Assembly (NCBI RefSeq): GCF_004115265.2
Contig: NC_046293.1
Coordinates: forward strand, 26,422,173-26,486,172
Length of the DNA: 64,000 nucleotides
Direction: 5' to 3'
From: Rhinolophus ferrumequinum
Taxonomy: Eukaryota > Chordata > Mammalia > Chiroptera > Rhinolophidae
The notes under the pieces are model-generated. The model worked only from the letters and a program-made list of their open reading frames with translations. It made no database searches and was not told the origin of the DNA. The first letter of the stretch is position 1. Each line of letters opens with the position of its first letter. The translations under genes and the position numbers were made by a program. Below, one piece after another: positions 23,914-35,639 of this stretch.

Positions 23914-23921
23914 ATGCAAAT
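23914..23921 (-). promoter_or_regulatory. POU octamer 310 bp upstream of TAS2R start
   Basis: A perfect ATGCAAAT in ATTTGCTAGCATGCAAAT, in the same place and orientation as in the paralogues. Confidence 0.6.
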
Positions 23922-24237
23922 AAGGACGTACTATTCTATTTCATTGTTGTGCAATGTTCTTTGTTTAACCTCTCCATAATTTGTGTTCATCAAGTTTGTC
24001 ATAATTTAAAAACCTAGTACACTGAATGTACAGTGAAGGGTAAATTATTAGCTGAAGCTTGGTCATAGAGAGGATCATCATCACTATGGATTTTTGGTTT
24101 TAGTCAGATTTATGTAGAAAGAATCCAAGTTTTTCCTATTAAAGCAGTTTTTCTTGGGAATCCCAGGAAGGCCAATATTCATTCAGGGTTAGCTCCTGAT
24201 AACTAACATTTAAGTATAATTTCATTATATATAAAGT

Positions 24238-24239
<2 letters not shown>

Positions 24240-24279
<40 letters not shown>
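24240..24279. repeat. (CA)n microsatellite in TAS2R upstream flank
   Basis: About 20 CA units, 636 bp upstream of the receptor start, matching the site of CA repeats at 10776 and 42500. Confidence 0.95.
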
Positions 24280-24280
<1 letters not shown>

Positions 24281-24959
24281 CATGGATGAAAAGAATTACT
24301 GTCCCATAATTTCCGAAATGGAAAATGTCTCCAGGAGGTCATCTAGGTTTAAATCCTCAGAAACTTCTAAAGAACATGTGATTTCCATTGTAGAGTCTAG
24401 ACTTCCCTGTATGTGAATATTCAGTTTTATATTTCTCTACTTAATTCACTGCTGACTTTTAATATTTTTTAAGATTAATAAATGTTAAAATCAGCCCTTA
24501 CCCTTGGATTTTATTCAGTTGCAGTTTTTAGAGGAGGATCTTAGAGCAGGGCTGCTAGGAAGGAAAACCCAGATTCTTTGCTTCATATGTTTCTGCTTGG
24601 ACTCTTTTAAAATTACTCTCTGCCTCAGTATAATGCAGATGATAATATTATCCTGTTTGGGTAGTCTTTATGAGAAGTAAGTATACTATCTGTGCAGAGT
24701 GTTCTCAATTTGCTTGTCTGGTACAGACCAAGCAGGCATCAGGATTGTTGTGCATTTGATCCTGTGTTGTTTGATACTTCAGAGTTAACCAGGGAGAATT
24801 TCCACTTATGAGTACAATGTAGCAGTTGAAAAAAGGAAAGATTTCCTCCTGCAACAACTAGAGTAAGGGGAATAAATTGTCAAAATTATGTTTCAAATGC
24901 ATCGCAGAGCTGTGTTAGGAAGGAGAACCAATGAACTAAAATCCAGGTAAGAGGGGAGT

Positions 24960-27225
24960 CTTTTTAGATGAAGAGATAATCTATATATTCAATGCAATCC
25001 CTATCAAATCCCAGAAGATTATTTTACAGAAACTGAAAAATATTCCTAAAATGTGTATGGAAATGCAATGCACTCAGAATAGCCAAAATAATTTTTTTAA
25101 AATAACAAAGTTGGAGTATTACAGTTCCTGATTTCAAAGGTTGCTACAAAGCTACATTAATCAAGATAGTCTAGTACTCATATAAGAATAGACCTATGTA
25201 ACAATGAACCACAATTGAAGTTCAGAAATTCAAACCATCATGGTCAAATGATTTTTAAAAAGGTACCATGTTGATTAATGGGGAAATGATCTGTCTGTTT
25301 TTTTTGTTTTTTACAAGTGTTGCTGGGAAAATTGGACATCCACATACATAAATTGAATTTAGACCCTTATTTCATTCCATATGCAACAAAACTTAAATTG
25401 ACCCTAGACTTAAATGGAAGAGCTAAATCAATAAAACTTTTAGAGTAAAATATAGGAGAAAAGTTTTGTATACATGGGTTACAGTGATACTCTACCAGAA
25501 GCATAATGCATAAAATTTAAAAATTAATAAACTGGATACATCAAAATAGAAAATACATATGTGAAATACATATCTGATTGTAAGAACGAAGAGCTACAGT
25601 AATTAAGTCAATCTGTGGTACTATTTTTGCTTTTGCAGATAGATCAATGGCTAGAATAGAGTGTCTAGTAATAGACTCACACATGTATGGTGAGATCGTG
25701 TTCAACAGAGGAACCAAAACAATTCAATGGGAAATACAATTCTCTTCAAAAATGATGCTGGGAAACTGAATGACAGTACAGAGAAATGAACTTCAACCCT
25801 TAGCTCACATCATACAAAAAAGCTAGTTTGAGGTGATCATGGACCTAAATATAACATATAAAAGAATAAACCTTCTGAAAAATTGATGTTTTTATAACTT
25901 TGGGTTGCTTAGCTAGGACCCACACCCCTAAACAAAAAAGAAAAAAACAGACAGATCATTTCCCCATGAAACCTTCATGAAAAGACACTATCAAGAAAAT
26001 GAAAATGTTTTCCATGGAATGGGAGATATATGTATAAAATTGAGGATGATAAAATGAAGCAATTTCAATGTTCCCAAAAGTTAATCCTGCCATCAGTGCC
26101 CTGTAGGTTTAAAACCATTGATGAGACTCAAAAGCTGCTTGACTAGTACAGAAGAGGTTTTTCGTGAACATACACAACTAGAGCATCTTAACACCTCTGC
26201 TTTTGAATACGTCTTTTAAGTACAAAAATCACACCACATTATACTAATGTAGCAACAATGCATTCATATTACTTTCATCAGTATACATATATATAATACA
26301 CCTATATAAACAAATGACAATCTTTTTATATATCATGTATACTAAACACTCCTTCCACTCTATTCTAAGAAAACATGCATCTCAATTTAAGGAAGGTAAG
26401 GAAAATATTTCACACACCTTTAACAAAAGAAAATATAATACATTAATAAAAAGATGCTGAATATCATTACACATAAAGAAAATGAAAATGAAAATTACAA
26501 TGAAATACCACTTCAAGCCCACTAGAATGCTAAAATTGAAAAAGACTGACCATGCCAGATTTTGGAAATGATATGAAGCAACTGGAAGTTTCTGCTATGA
26601 ATGCAAAATAATATAGCCACTTTGGAGAATCATTTGATAGTTTCTAATACAGGGAAACACACATATTTCCTACTATTTCACTCTTATGTGGTTAATTACC
26701 CAAGATAAGAGAAAAACATGTCCACAGCAAGACTTGCAGAAGAATGTTAATAGTAGCTTTATTCATTGGAGCCCAAAACTGGAAATAACGTAAATATACA
26801 TCAAGAGGGATACAAACTAACAAATTGTGGAATATTCATAGAATGAAGTACGGCTCAGCAATAAAAGAAATTACTCAGATACACAGCAGTATGAATTAGT
26901 CTCAAAAAATTATGATGATTGAAAAAAAGCAAGACAAAAAAGAGTACGTACTCTTTATGAAAAAGTGTGATTTCATTTATATTAACTCCTAAAAGGCAAA
27001 ACTAAGACAGCACAAAAGTGGTTGTCTAAAATCTAACTGCAAAAGAGCATAAAATACATTTTGGGATGACAAAATTATTCTATATCTTGATTTTGATTAA
27101 TATTTCAAGGGTGTATACATTGTTAAATCTCATCAAATTATACATTAAAGTGAGAACATTTCACTACATGTAAATTGTCCTTCATTAAAGTGAGTTTAAA
27201 ATTAAGTAAAATAAATAAAAATTCT
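24960..27225 (+). mobile_element. Old LINE-1, ORF2 3' part and 3' UTR
   Basis: Wording of the ORF2 reverse transcriptase C-terminal region is clear: attcaatgcaatccctatca (24977), gctacattaatcaagatagt, ggaaatgatctgtctg, gctgggaaaattggacatcc, then aaataccacttcaagcccac (26500), ccaaaactggaaataacgta and gctcagcaataaaaga. The 3' UTR ends near 27225 in an A-rich run. Part of ORF2 is repeated or rearranged in the middle (25600-25900 re-reads the segment at 25160-25400). Frames are decayed. In duplication copy B only its first 250 bases survive. Confidence 0.85.
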
Positions 27226-27574
27226 AAAATGAGGGCAAATCAACCTTATTAGGCTAACAAAATCTTAGCAAGACTTCACTGATGGAAATTCTAAAGGGTG
27301 CTCTTCAAGTAGAAGGAAGCTGAGCCCAGATGGAAAGTCAGAGTTATGGAACCGGACTTACCATCTGTTGTTTTCCCCTCTGTGTTTCTGTTTTCTTCTT
27401 AAACCTGTGTTTTTATTTGTTTCTGAATGTTGGCCAAGTTGGTTCTGGTTCTGGTTTGTGCACTGCCAATATATCATTCATTTTGTGGCAGCTGTGGTTT
27501 GGTTTACAGACCCTACAGTGGTCCCAATGATTACTGCTTCCTGAAGTTCACATCCTGTATAATTTTCTCCCCTT

Positions 27575-28055
27575 TAGTGTGGGCAGGACCTGTGACTCAC
27601 TTCTAGCCTTCAGAATATGGCAAGTATGAAGAAATTTTGCAGATAATTAATATCCCAAATTAACTCATTTTGAGTTCATCAAAAGGGAGAGTGTCCTTTG
27701 TGGGCTTGATGTAATCAGGTAAAGCTTTGAAAAGAATGGCTGGGCCTCCCCTTAGTGAGAGACTCTTACTGGCTTTCAGAAGTAAGCAGCCTGTTATGAA
27801 GTGCTTATGAAAAAGGATGCAAGAAAATGAATTCTGCCAACAATCTGAGCGAACCTGGAAGTGGATTCTCCTCCAGTCAAGGCTGCAGATGAGAATGCAG
27901 TGTAATCCAAACTTTGACAGCAGCTTGAAAACACAGCTAAACCTTCCCCAGACTCCTGACCACCCATAAAACTGTGAAATAATAAATGCATATTTGTTAG
28001 TTTTAGCCACTAAATTTGTGGTAACCCGTTACACTGCAATAGCAAATGAACACAG
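27575..28055 (+). mobile_element. Ancient LTR-like repeat (fossil, family uncertain)
   Basis: It starts near gtgggcaggacctgtgactc, continues with ttgagttcatcaaaagggag, gaattctgccaacaatctga and gtggattctcctcc, and ends with tgaaataataaatgcatatt then ttacactgcaatagc. This order is typical of a common old mammalian ERV-L-class LTR whose exact name I cannot fix. It lies just upstream of the ERV-L pol fossil and could belong to the same insertion. Confidence 0.6.
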
Positions 28056-28383
28056 CGGCAATGATCAAGAATTTGATTTTGGTCTATTTGGTAGAGAACA
28101 CCTATTCTCTATCTGGTGAGACATGCCACCGAATTTGGTTTGCTGCTCTTCTGTCTATTTTTCTGTGTAAGTTTAGGGTTCCTCTGGAAAGAATCATGGT
28201 GCTTTTATAGCTATATTAGTATATTTTGTGCCCTATATTCTGTGCTAAGGCTGAAGTTCTACAGTCAAAGCAGCGAGCTCTCTGTATGTCTGATTACAAT
28301 TGACAAAAGCCTTCACCTATTATCATCTTAAATCTTTGCCTACCTCTGGAGAATAGTAATAAAATAGGTTCTATAGTCTCCTG

Positions 28384-30470
28384 TATGAAGTGGCAGTGGC
28401 AGATAGGGATGTTGTTTGGAGCTTTTGGCAGGCCCCAGTAGGTGAATCACAGGGAGGGTCCTTAGGATTACAGAGCAAAGCCCTGTCATCCTCTGCAACT
28501 AGAGAAAGAGCTCTTGGCTACTGGGCCTTATTAGAGACCAAAATCTTCACCAGGGGCCACCAAGTTACCATGTGACCAGAGTTCCCCATTATTAGTGTTA
28601 TCTGACCGCCCCCCTCCCAAGCCTTAAAGCACAATTATCAAATGGAAATGGTATGTACATGACCAGACCCAAGCAGGCCCTGACGGCTCTAGTAAATGAC
28701 ATGAAGAAGTGGCCCAAATGCCCACGGTCCCCACGCCTACTGCACTGCCTTCGCTCTTCCAGCTGCACCTATGGCCTGATGGAGAGTTCCTTATGATCGT
28801 TTGACAGAGGAGGAGGAGACTCACGCCTGGTTTACAGATGGTTCTGCACGATATGCAGGTGGCATCCACAAGTGGACAGCTACAGCACTACAGCCCCTTT
28901 CTGGGACATCCCCAAAGGAGAGTCGTGAAGGGAAATCCTCCTCGTGGGCAGAATTTTGACAATCGAACCTGGTTGTTCACTTTGCTTGGAAGGAGAAGTG
29001 GACAGACGTGCAATTACATGCCGACTCATGGACTGTGGCCAATGGTTTGGCTGCAGTGGTTTGACTGACCAATGGTCAGGGACTTGGAAGGAACATGACT
29101 AAAATTAGTGACAAAGGAATTTGAGAAAGAGGTATGTGGACATACCTCTCTGAATGGGCAAAAATTGCAGAGACATTGGTGTCCCATGTGAATGTTCACC
29201 TAAGAGTGACTTCAGCAGATGAGAATTTTAATAAACAAGTGGATAAGACTTGTTCTGTCCCCTTTCCCCAACCACCCCTGCCATCACCCAACGGGCTCAT
29301 AAACAACCTGATCAAAGTGGCAGGAAAAAAGACTATGCATAGGCTCAGCAACATGAATGTCCAAGCACAAAGGCCGATTTGGCTATGACTCCTGCTGAAT
29401 GAATGCCCAACCTCCCAGTATCAGAGACCAACCCTGAGTTCCAGATATGGCACCATTCTCAGAGGTGATGAGCCAGTTCCCTGGTGGCAGGTTGATTACA
29501 TGGAACTGCTTTCATCATGGAGAAGGCAAAGTTTTGTTCTTACAGGAACAGATGCTTACTCTGGACATGGATTTGCTTTCCCTGCATGCTTCTTCCAAAA
29601 CTGCCACCCATGCATTTACAGAAGGCCTTATCCACCACCAAGGAACTGACTTCACAACGAGAGAAGTGTGGCAGTGGGCCCGTGCTCACTGAATTCACTG
29701 ATCTTACCATGACCTCCAGAATCCTGATGTACCTGACCTAACAGAAAGGTGGAATGGCCTTTTGAAGACTCAGTTACAGCGCCATTTAGGTGGCACTGTC
29801 TTGCAGGACTAGAGCAGGATTCTCCAGAAAGATATGTATGCTCGGAACCAGCATCCAATATTCAGAGGGTGCCAAAAAAAATGTATACACATTTGAAGAA
29901 AAGAAAAAAACTGTATTAAAATTGTAATACTCAACATGTACCAATAACAAAAGATGAATACAAGTCATGTGTATACATCTTTTTGGCACCCCTGGCATGG
30001 TGCTGTTTCTCCAGTTGCCAGGATTCACAAGTGCATGAATCAAGGGGTGGAAAAGAGAGTGTCACCACTCACTCTTACCCCTAATAACCCAATAGCAAGA
30101 TTTCTGTTTCCTGTTCCTACGACCTGATGTTCTGCTGGCCTGGAGATCATTTTACAAAGGGAGGAATCCTTCTACCAGGAGACGCAACAAGGATTCCATT
30201 GAACTGGAAGTTAAGACAGCCACCCAGCCACTTTGGACTCCACATATCTTTAACTCAGGACTCAAAGAAGGGAGATACTGTGCTGGCTGGGGTAATTGTT
30301 CTTGACTACCAAGGGGAAATTGGACACCATGATGGAGGTTAGAAAGAATACGTCTGGAATATAGAAATCCCTTAGGGAGTCTCTTTGTATTACCATGGCC
30401 TATGATTTATATTAGAAACAGTCTTTTGTACTTCTCCTATAAATCCTCTTCTATGGGGAAACTGAATCAG
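28384..30470 (+). mobile_element. ERV-L (class III) pol fossil: RNase H, integrase, dUTPase
   Basis: The order of parts matches HERV-L/MERV-L pol: the RT-RNase H connection (28390-28800), an RNase H signature around 28820 (WFTDGSARYAG), further RNase H wording to about 29250, an integrase region (29450-29810, with phrases like TREVWQWARAH and GLLKTQLQRHLGG), and a C-terminal dUTPase end (30180-30340, with KKGDTVLAGVIVLDYQGEIG). A dUTPase after integrase is the ERV-L arrangement. No gag or env was seen. It is clearly broken, with many disruptions, and is old. A mariner-type MITE (29867-29992) is inserted in it. Confidence 0.88.
29867..29992. mobile_element. Mariner-type MITE nested in the ERV-L fossil
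   Basis: Inverted ends GGGTGCCAAAAAAAATGTAT and ATACATCTTTTTGGCACCCC with atacac and gtgtat just inside. At 126 bp it is too short to code for a transposase. It inserted after the ERV, so it is younger. Confidence 0.8.
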
Positions 30471-31067
30471 TCATAACACCAAGATCTTACAGAAAGCTTT
30501 TTAAATTTTTATTAGTGTTAACAAGAAAATGATGACAATTCCCTTCTTTTCCCAAACCGTGGTCACAGAGTAGATAAAATCATGGTCTAGTCACACTCCA
30601 CTAAGGTGAAAGAAACTGGTAATGAATGTAACATGACTCATTTTTCTTGGGTGGCAGTCGGTCTATTTCTAGGTCACCACCGCAAGCTGTCATTATGGGG
30701 AAAGTTAAGGAGCAGAACTTGACCTCAAAATATAATTCAAAGAACCAAAATATAACATTTCAATCATAGGGACAGTATCCTATTCCATGACTTATTTTTT
30801 TAGTCGTTCTTTTATATTTACTCTACTTCTAATGTTAGAAATAGAGCTCTGTGCCTTAATTCTGTGATTTTAAGATCATCCATAAATAATTTGCTCAAGT
30901 AATACATGTAAAACTAAAGAACACTCCTTTTATAAACGTAGTCAGCTTGGCTTGAACTTTGCTATTTACTAAGGTAAGTTACCCATAATGATCTGTAAGA
31001 AATTACTTAGACGTTGTCCAACTTATTTGTGTAAACATTGGAAACATAAATCATTAAATGAGATTGA

Positions 31068-31110
<43 letters not shown>

Positions 31111-32404
31111 GCAGCTAAATGAGAACTCTCTTTAACTGTGGGAGCCTAACCTAGTTATTTCTTCATCCAGTTTTCGGCGTGGTGGAGCTCACTGTGATAG
31201 GAGAACACTACCAATCTCCTCTTCTTTATGGACTGACTTATGCTACTTACATTATTCTCAGCATCAGGGCTACCTTGAAAGAACAACTTCACCTAAAACT
31301 TCATCAAGAGTAACTTAAAAACAAAATATTTCTCATGATTTATTTACCATCTTTCTTTTACTACATTCTAAAAATTATGGCAAAAGTGAACTGAAACAGT
31401 ACTTTGCTTTTGTAGCATTTTCATATGGACATGTACACGTCCTGCATGTAAAAATACAGCATACAAACTTTCTTTCGTATTTTAATAGCATCATTAGCAA
31501 GAAAAATTCTCCCACCTGCTTATTTGCATCCCAGCTACTGTGATTAAATCTGGGTTATTTTATTATAGTAGTCAAAGTACCCCTACAATACACAAACATC
31601 TCAAAACATTACACTGAATATGTATTATGTTTTAACAAATTTATCTTTCTACGTCTATATCTTTTTTTCTATGCACAGGAACTAAGAAATTTATAGATCT
31701 AATTTGTTCTTTTTCATTTTTGTATAGTATCTTATTGTGTCAGTATGCATAATTTACTTCTTCATTTTATGATTGATGGGCATTCGTATGACTTCTCAAT
31801 TTTAGCTATTAAGAACAATAGTAGCATGCACATTTTTACATGTACATCCTGGTGCACATAGACCAAAGATTCTCTAGTATAAAAAATAGGAGTACAATTA
31901 ATGGGTCTTAGGATATACATCTTCACCTTAATCACATAATGCCATAACGTTACACAAAGTTGTTTGACTAAGTCCTAATCCTATGAATAGTGTATGAAAA
32001 TTCCCACTGCATCATCAGACCCTTTCCAAAATTAGAAACATCAGACTAATATTTACACTTTTATATTTATACAAAGTATTATTAAACTTGTATTACACTT
32101 TAACATTTCACAATATTTTTCTCTTCTAATTTCAAATTTATCTTTAGTTGGAAAAGTTTGTGTTACTTTTTTCCCTTTATGTGTCTGTAATTTCATGTAC
32201 ATTTATTCACATCACATTTTTATGTTTCTTGATATTCTATTATATAGTTTTAGAAACTTTCTTCTTCATATCTCAAATATTCTCTTGTTACCAGCAAGTG
32301 TTATTATAGCAGAGATATTTCTTTTAATTCAATATTATGTCAGATCACTTTGAGAAAATATAATTACTTAAAGGCATGTTAGTTCTGTTTAACAAAACCT
32401 AAAA
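30471..32404. other. Intergenic; distant 3' flank of the 33.5-kb receptor
   Basis: No gene seen. 32265-32330 (ctcttgttaccagcaagtgt) resembles 54655-54690 downstream of TAS2R67 (tttcttgttactaacaagtc), suggesting that some ancient TAS2R 3' flank survives here. Confidence 0.4.
31068..31111. repeat. (GAT)n microsatellite
   Basis: About 14 uninterrupted GAT/ATG triplets. Confidence 0.97.
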
Positions 32405-32500
32405 GGGGAGCCCACTTCATGGACTGTGTAGATGTGTGACCCACTGTACAAGGCGCTGTACACCTGAAGCTCAAGCTGAATAATATTGATTGTCAATTAT
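32405..32500 (+). mobile_element. LINE-1 3' terminal fragment
   Basis: ggcgctgtacacctgaagct followed by aataatattgattgtcaatt resembles a LINE-1 3' terminus, and runs into a CA repeat. Confidence 0.55.
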
Positions 32501-32503
32501 AAT

Positions 32504-32504
<1 letters not shown>

Positions 32505-32543
<39 letters not shown>
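32505..32543. repeat. (CA)n microsatellite
   Basis: About 19 CA units, at the tail of a LINE-1 end. Confidence 0.95.
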
Positions 32544-32549
<6 letters not shown>

Positions 32550-32553
32550 TACA

Positions 32554-33125
32554 TGAGGTCAGACAATTAAATTCACAAACTCATCCTAAAAAAAGTACTA
32601 CATACCTCATTTTTGAATATCACTACAGTCACCTATAGTGATAGCTTCCCAAAGTACACCCCTTGGGAAGCTATGCACTGACTCCAGTGCCTAGTCCACC
32701 CTTCAAAGCAATTTTGGAACTCTTCTTCTGGAATGGCCATCAGAGCTGTCACCGTATTACCCTTGTTGCCCTGAATGTCATCAAAATGTCTTGCTTCCTT
32801 TCAATATTTCCTTTAACTTCGGGTAAAGAAAGAAGTCGTTAGGGACCAGATCAGGTGAGTAGGGTGGGTGTTCCAATACAGATATTTGTTTACTTGCTAA
32901 AAACTCCCTCACAGACAGTGCCATGTGAGATAGTGCATTGTCATGATGCAAGAGCCATGAATTGTTGGTGAAAAGTTCAGGTCGTTTCGTCTGTTTCACG
33001 CAGCCTTTTCAGCACTTCCAAACAATAAACTTTTTTAACTGTTTGTCCAGTTGGTACAAATTCATAATGAGTAATCCCTCTGATATCAAAGATTGTTAGC
33101 AACATCATTGCAACAAGTTTGCAAA
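32554..33125 (-). mobile_element. Mariner DNA transposon, transposase 3' part
   Basis: The terminal repeat begins TGAGGTCAGACAATTAAATT at 32554. Inside, on the minus strand, 32781-32999 encodes a mariner transposase segment with the HHDNA block (second catalytic Asp) and the signature YSPDLVPNDFFLYPKLKE (third Asp), as in D,D34D transposases. The N-terminal DNA-binding part and the other terminal repeat are missing, so it is a truncated, inactive copy. A LINE-1 3' end abuts it on the right. Confidence 0.9.
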
Positions 33126-33129
33126 CTCC

Positions 33130-33300
33130 ATTGTCTTGGGATGTGGAATACAGCATAGGGAATAGAGTCAGTGGAATTGTAACACCTATATACGATGTCA
33201 GAGGGTAGTAGATTGGGGGAAAGGGGTTATCACTTTGTGAGGTGTGTAAATATCTAACTATTACATTGTTTTGTACACCTGAAACTAATTTAAAAAAGAA
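33130..33300 (+). mobile_element. LINE-1 3' end
   Basis: tcactttgtgaggtgtgtaa, then attgttttgtacacctgaaa, then an A-rich tail. 5'-truncated. Confidence 0.7.
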
Positions 33301-33451
33301 ACAATCTGTATTTTTAAAAAATTTTACATTAAATACAATTCAAAAATTTAAAAAAAAAACCTAGAAGGACCAATGAAAAAAATGTTGAAGTTGCAAATGA
33401 ACATACAACATTTTCTATTAAGGTATTGTCCCACAGAATACAAAAGTTCTT

Positions 33452-34396
33452 TCAAATTATGTCTATGAAGCTAAAAGTTTTGTTTCTCTCAAAGAATTGA
33501 AAACGCCGCAGTCGTCTCCAGGCGATTTGTCTTAGCTTGCTGTTTCCCAAAATTAGAATAAATGAGTGGCCTGAGGGAAAGATAGTTGAAATCACAATGA
33601 AAAGCATCATGACCTGATACTTCTGTACCTTCATGAAGCTCCAAGTTGCTAGTAGAGTGGAAATAATATAAATGGTGAAGAGGAGGAGGAAGCTTGTCAC
33701 CATTTTCATGGCCCTTCTGTGAGCCTCTGTGCTAGAGTCCCTCCCTGTCAGGTTGAGCTGTAAGTTCTTGGTGTGTCTCACCAAGGACAGAAATAAAAGA
33801 AGCAAAGAGATCAGTGACAGGAGAACGGGGATAACATGGGTCAAGCTAAGAAGAAAAATTTTAAGATACAAAATTATATTTACATCTAAATGCAAAGTCA
33901 TGTTTCTTTCAGATACTCCGTAGGTATTCATCCACCACTCACTAACAGTATCCTGCATTAAGAGGTTAATAGGCAATAGGAGGAAAGACCCCAGGAAAAG
34001 CCCAAGAACCCCTCTGTTCACTCTCCACTTCAGCCAGATGAAAAAGAAGTGGGAGAAATTGGCTATCTTAAGGAAGTAGAAAATGCTTAGGCAGGTGGCA
34101 AACCAGGTAGTTAAGTGATTAGTTAGTGTCCAAAGAAGAGTCATCACTGTTGTTAGGTTTCTGGTAGCATACAGATGTGGAAATAACCCCATTATAAACA
34201 AATCCAATAGTATTACCCACAGTTGAATGATTCTGGACATAGCCAAACCAGTGAGGATTAAATCAGCGGAGGAGACCTTCCCATTCTTGGCCCATTCGAT
34301 GCAGTTTACCAGTCCAATGAACCCATTTCCCAGAATTCCAAAGATGAGTTCTCCTGTTGCCACAACCAGCAAGGAGACCCTCATTCCAAATGACAT
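33452..34396 (-). CDS. Bitter taste receptor, TAS2R42/TAS2R67 group (314 aa)
   Basis: An intact single-exon seven-transmembrane receptor. Start placed at 34396 (MSFGMRVSLLVVATGELIFG) because its spacing to the TM1 motif LGNGFIGLVN equals that of TAS2R67 in this window; an in-frame ATG 23 codons upstream (34465) is less likely. Marks: Arg in TM2 LAMSR, TM3 NHLTTWFATCLSIFYFLK, KIANFS, second-loop glycosylation site NMT in SERNMTLH, LVRHTKNLQLN, DSSTEAHRRAMKM, TM7 [18 protein letters not shown]. It shares the FPHLYA and ERN(M/S)T features with the 54.9-kb gene, and the LILGNSKLRQ end with TAS2R42. I cannot tie it to one human gene; a human pseudogene of the region may be its counterpart. Confidence 0.93.
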   Translation of the reverse strand: MSFGMRVSLLVVATGELIFGILGNGFIGLVNCIEWAKNGKVSSADLILTGLAMSRIIQLWVILLDLFIMGLFPHLYATRNLTTVMTLLWTLTNHLTTWFATCLSIFYFLKIANFSHFFFIWLKWRVNRGVLGLFLGSFLLLPINLLMQDTVSEWWMNTYGVSERNMTLHLDVNIILYLKIFLLSLTHVIPVLLSLISLLLLFLSLVRHTKNLQLNLTGRDSSTEAHRRAMKMVTSFLLLFTIYIISTLLATWSFMKVQKYQVMMLFIVISTIFPSGHSFILILGNSKLRQIAWRRLRRFQFFERNKTFSFIDII

Positions 34397-34752
34397 TTTT
34401 ATAAAAATATTTCTAATGTTGAGGCTCGCTGACAGCTTTGTAGTTAAACAGTTGCAGATGGACATCCATTTATGATGCTTTCTGTAAATGTTTTCCTCGT
34501 AATTCCAGAAAGGGCAACCAAAATTCTGCTATGTGATCTAGTTTGAGCAAGCTTCACAAAAGAATAGTTCGTTCTACTTATATTGTAATTCGAGTTCTAA
34601 ACCAAAAAGTTCTGTTAAGAGACACAAAGCTCCATGAATACCTATCGTATTACATACAGTTAGCTACTATATAATTTCCAGAGTAATGATATCCACTTAT
34701 CCTGGAACCAGCTGCAAATTTCCATTTGTGCCATGACAGGATGAAGTCAAGT

Positions 34753-34768
34753 ATGCAAACATGCAAAT
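34753..34768 (-). promoter_or_regulatory. Tandem POU octamers 365 bp upstream of TAS2R start
   Basis: ATGCAAAC directly followed by a perfect ATGCAAAT, an 8-bp direct repeat. The same double site occurs upstream of TAS2R67 at 56161-56176. It is followed by ATAAGG. Relative position matches that of the other clade. Confidence 0.6.
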
Positions 34769-34799
34769 ATAAGGAGATTATTTTCCACTAATTTGTACT

Positions 34800-35639
34800 T
34801 TCATCTTCCTGATCCATACATTTAAATGTAAATATTTTAAATTTTGAATAGAAATGGTTAGAGAAAATCTTTGTTCTTCAGTCATTATTTGTTACTCATC
34901 AATAAGATCCTTTTACCTATCAAGTATTTTTGTTGATAAACTTTTATTTATAGAAATAATTTATTGCAGTTATTTCTGGTTCAAAGAGCACAGCCATGTC
35001 CTAGAACAAATTACTAAAGATAATTAATATGTGATATTGTGGAAACTAACACAGAAGTTATAAGTGGAGTATACTGGGAATATACATGAGGCTACAAATG
35101 CTGCAATGCAGAATCAATTATGAATTTATAATGACAGGAATATTTAGCAGAAACTTGAATTATTTAGAACTTATGATGAAATAGAGAAACAAATTGATGT
35201 AAAGGTGTGTCAAATTACCAAAGTGACATGAACAAGCTATGGCACACTTCTAAACAGAGGAACTTCTTTTGGTTTGCAATAACTTATTGACTATTCCAAT
35301 TGAACTGTTACTAAGTGCCCTCCAATATTCATGTCCTAAGTTAAATGTTTTCATCTTCTTTTGGGGCGATAGAGGGACTATATTTTCAGCCTCCCTTAAC
35401 AGCTGTTTGTGGTAATGTGACTGAATCTGAACAATGTGTTGTGAGTGAAAATTATGTGTATCATTTACAGGTCCTTCCCCCAAAAAATGTCCCTGTGCAT
35501 ATTCTTCATTTATTTTTTTCTTTTCCTCTTTTTTCATTTTTTCTTTTTATTATTTTTTCTTAAAATTTTAAAGTACAATTAGAAGGTTTATGATACAAAG
35601 TCCCCTCCTACTTTTCCATTAGTTTTTGTTATATTTATG
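34800..35639. other. Intergenic, no gene seen
   Basis: AT-rich, with a T-rich stretch at 35505-35570. The open frames on both strands of 35250-35560 have low-complexity composition and no motif. Confidence 0.45.

Larger units (their letters stand above)
21280..25170. repeat. Segmental duplication, copy A
   Basis: It pairs with 39555-43615. Matching landmarks in the same order: attctataggctggcttata (21290) with attctatgggctggctttta (39563); the TAS2R gene; the octamer; the CA repeat; the MIR-like word aaaacccagattct (24567 and 43000); and the start of an old LINE-1 (ttaatcaagatagt at 25157, ttaatcaaggtagt at 43594). The copies are clearly diverged, so the duplication is not recent. Confidence 0.85.

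Noticed and set aside
28390-30342. Short frames with protease-free pol-like wording as host genes
   Set aside because: They are pieces of the ERV-L fossil, not host genes.
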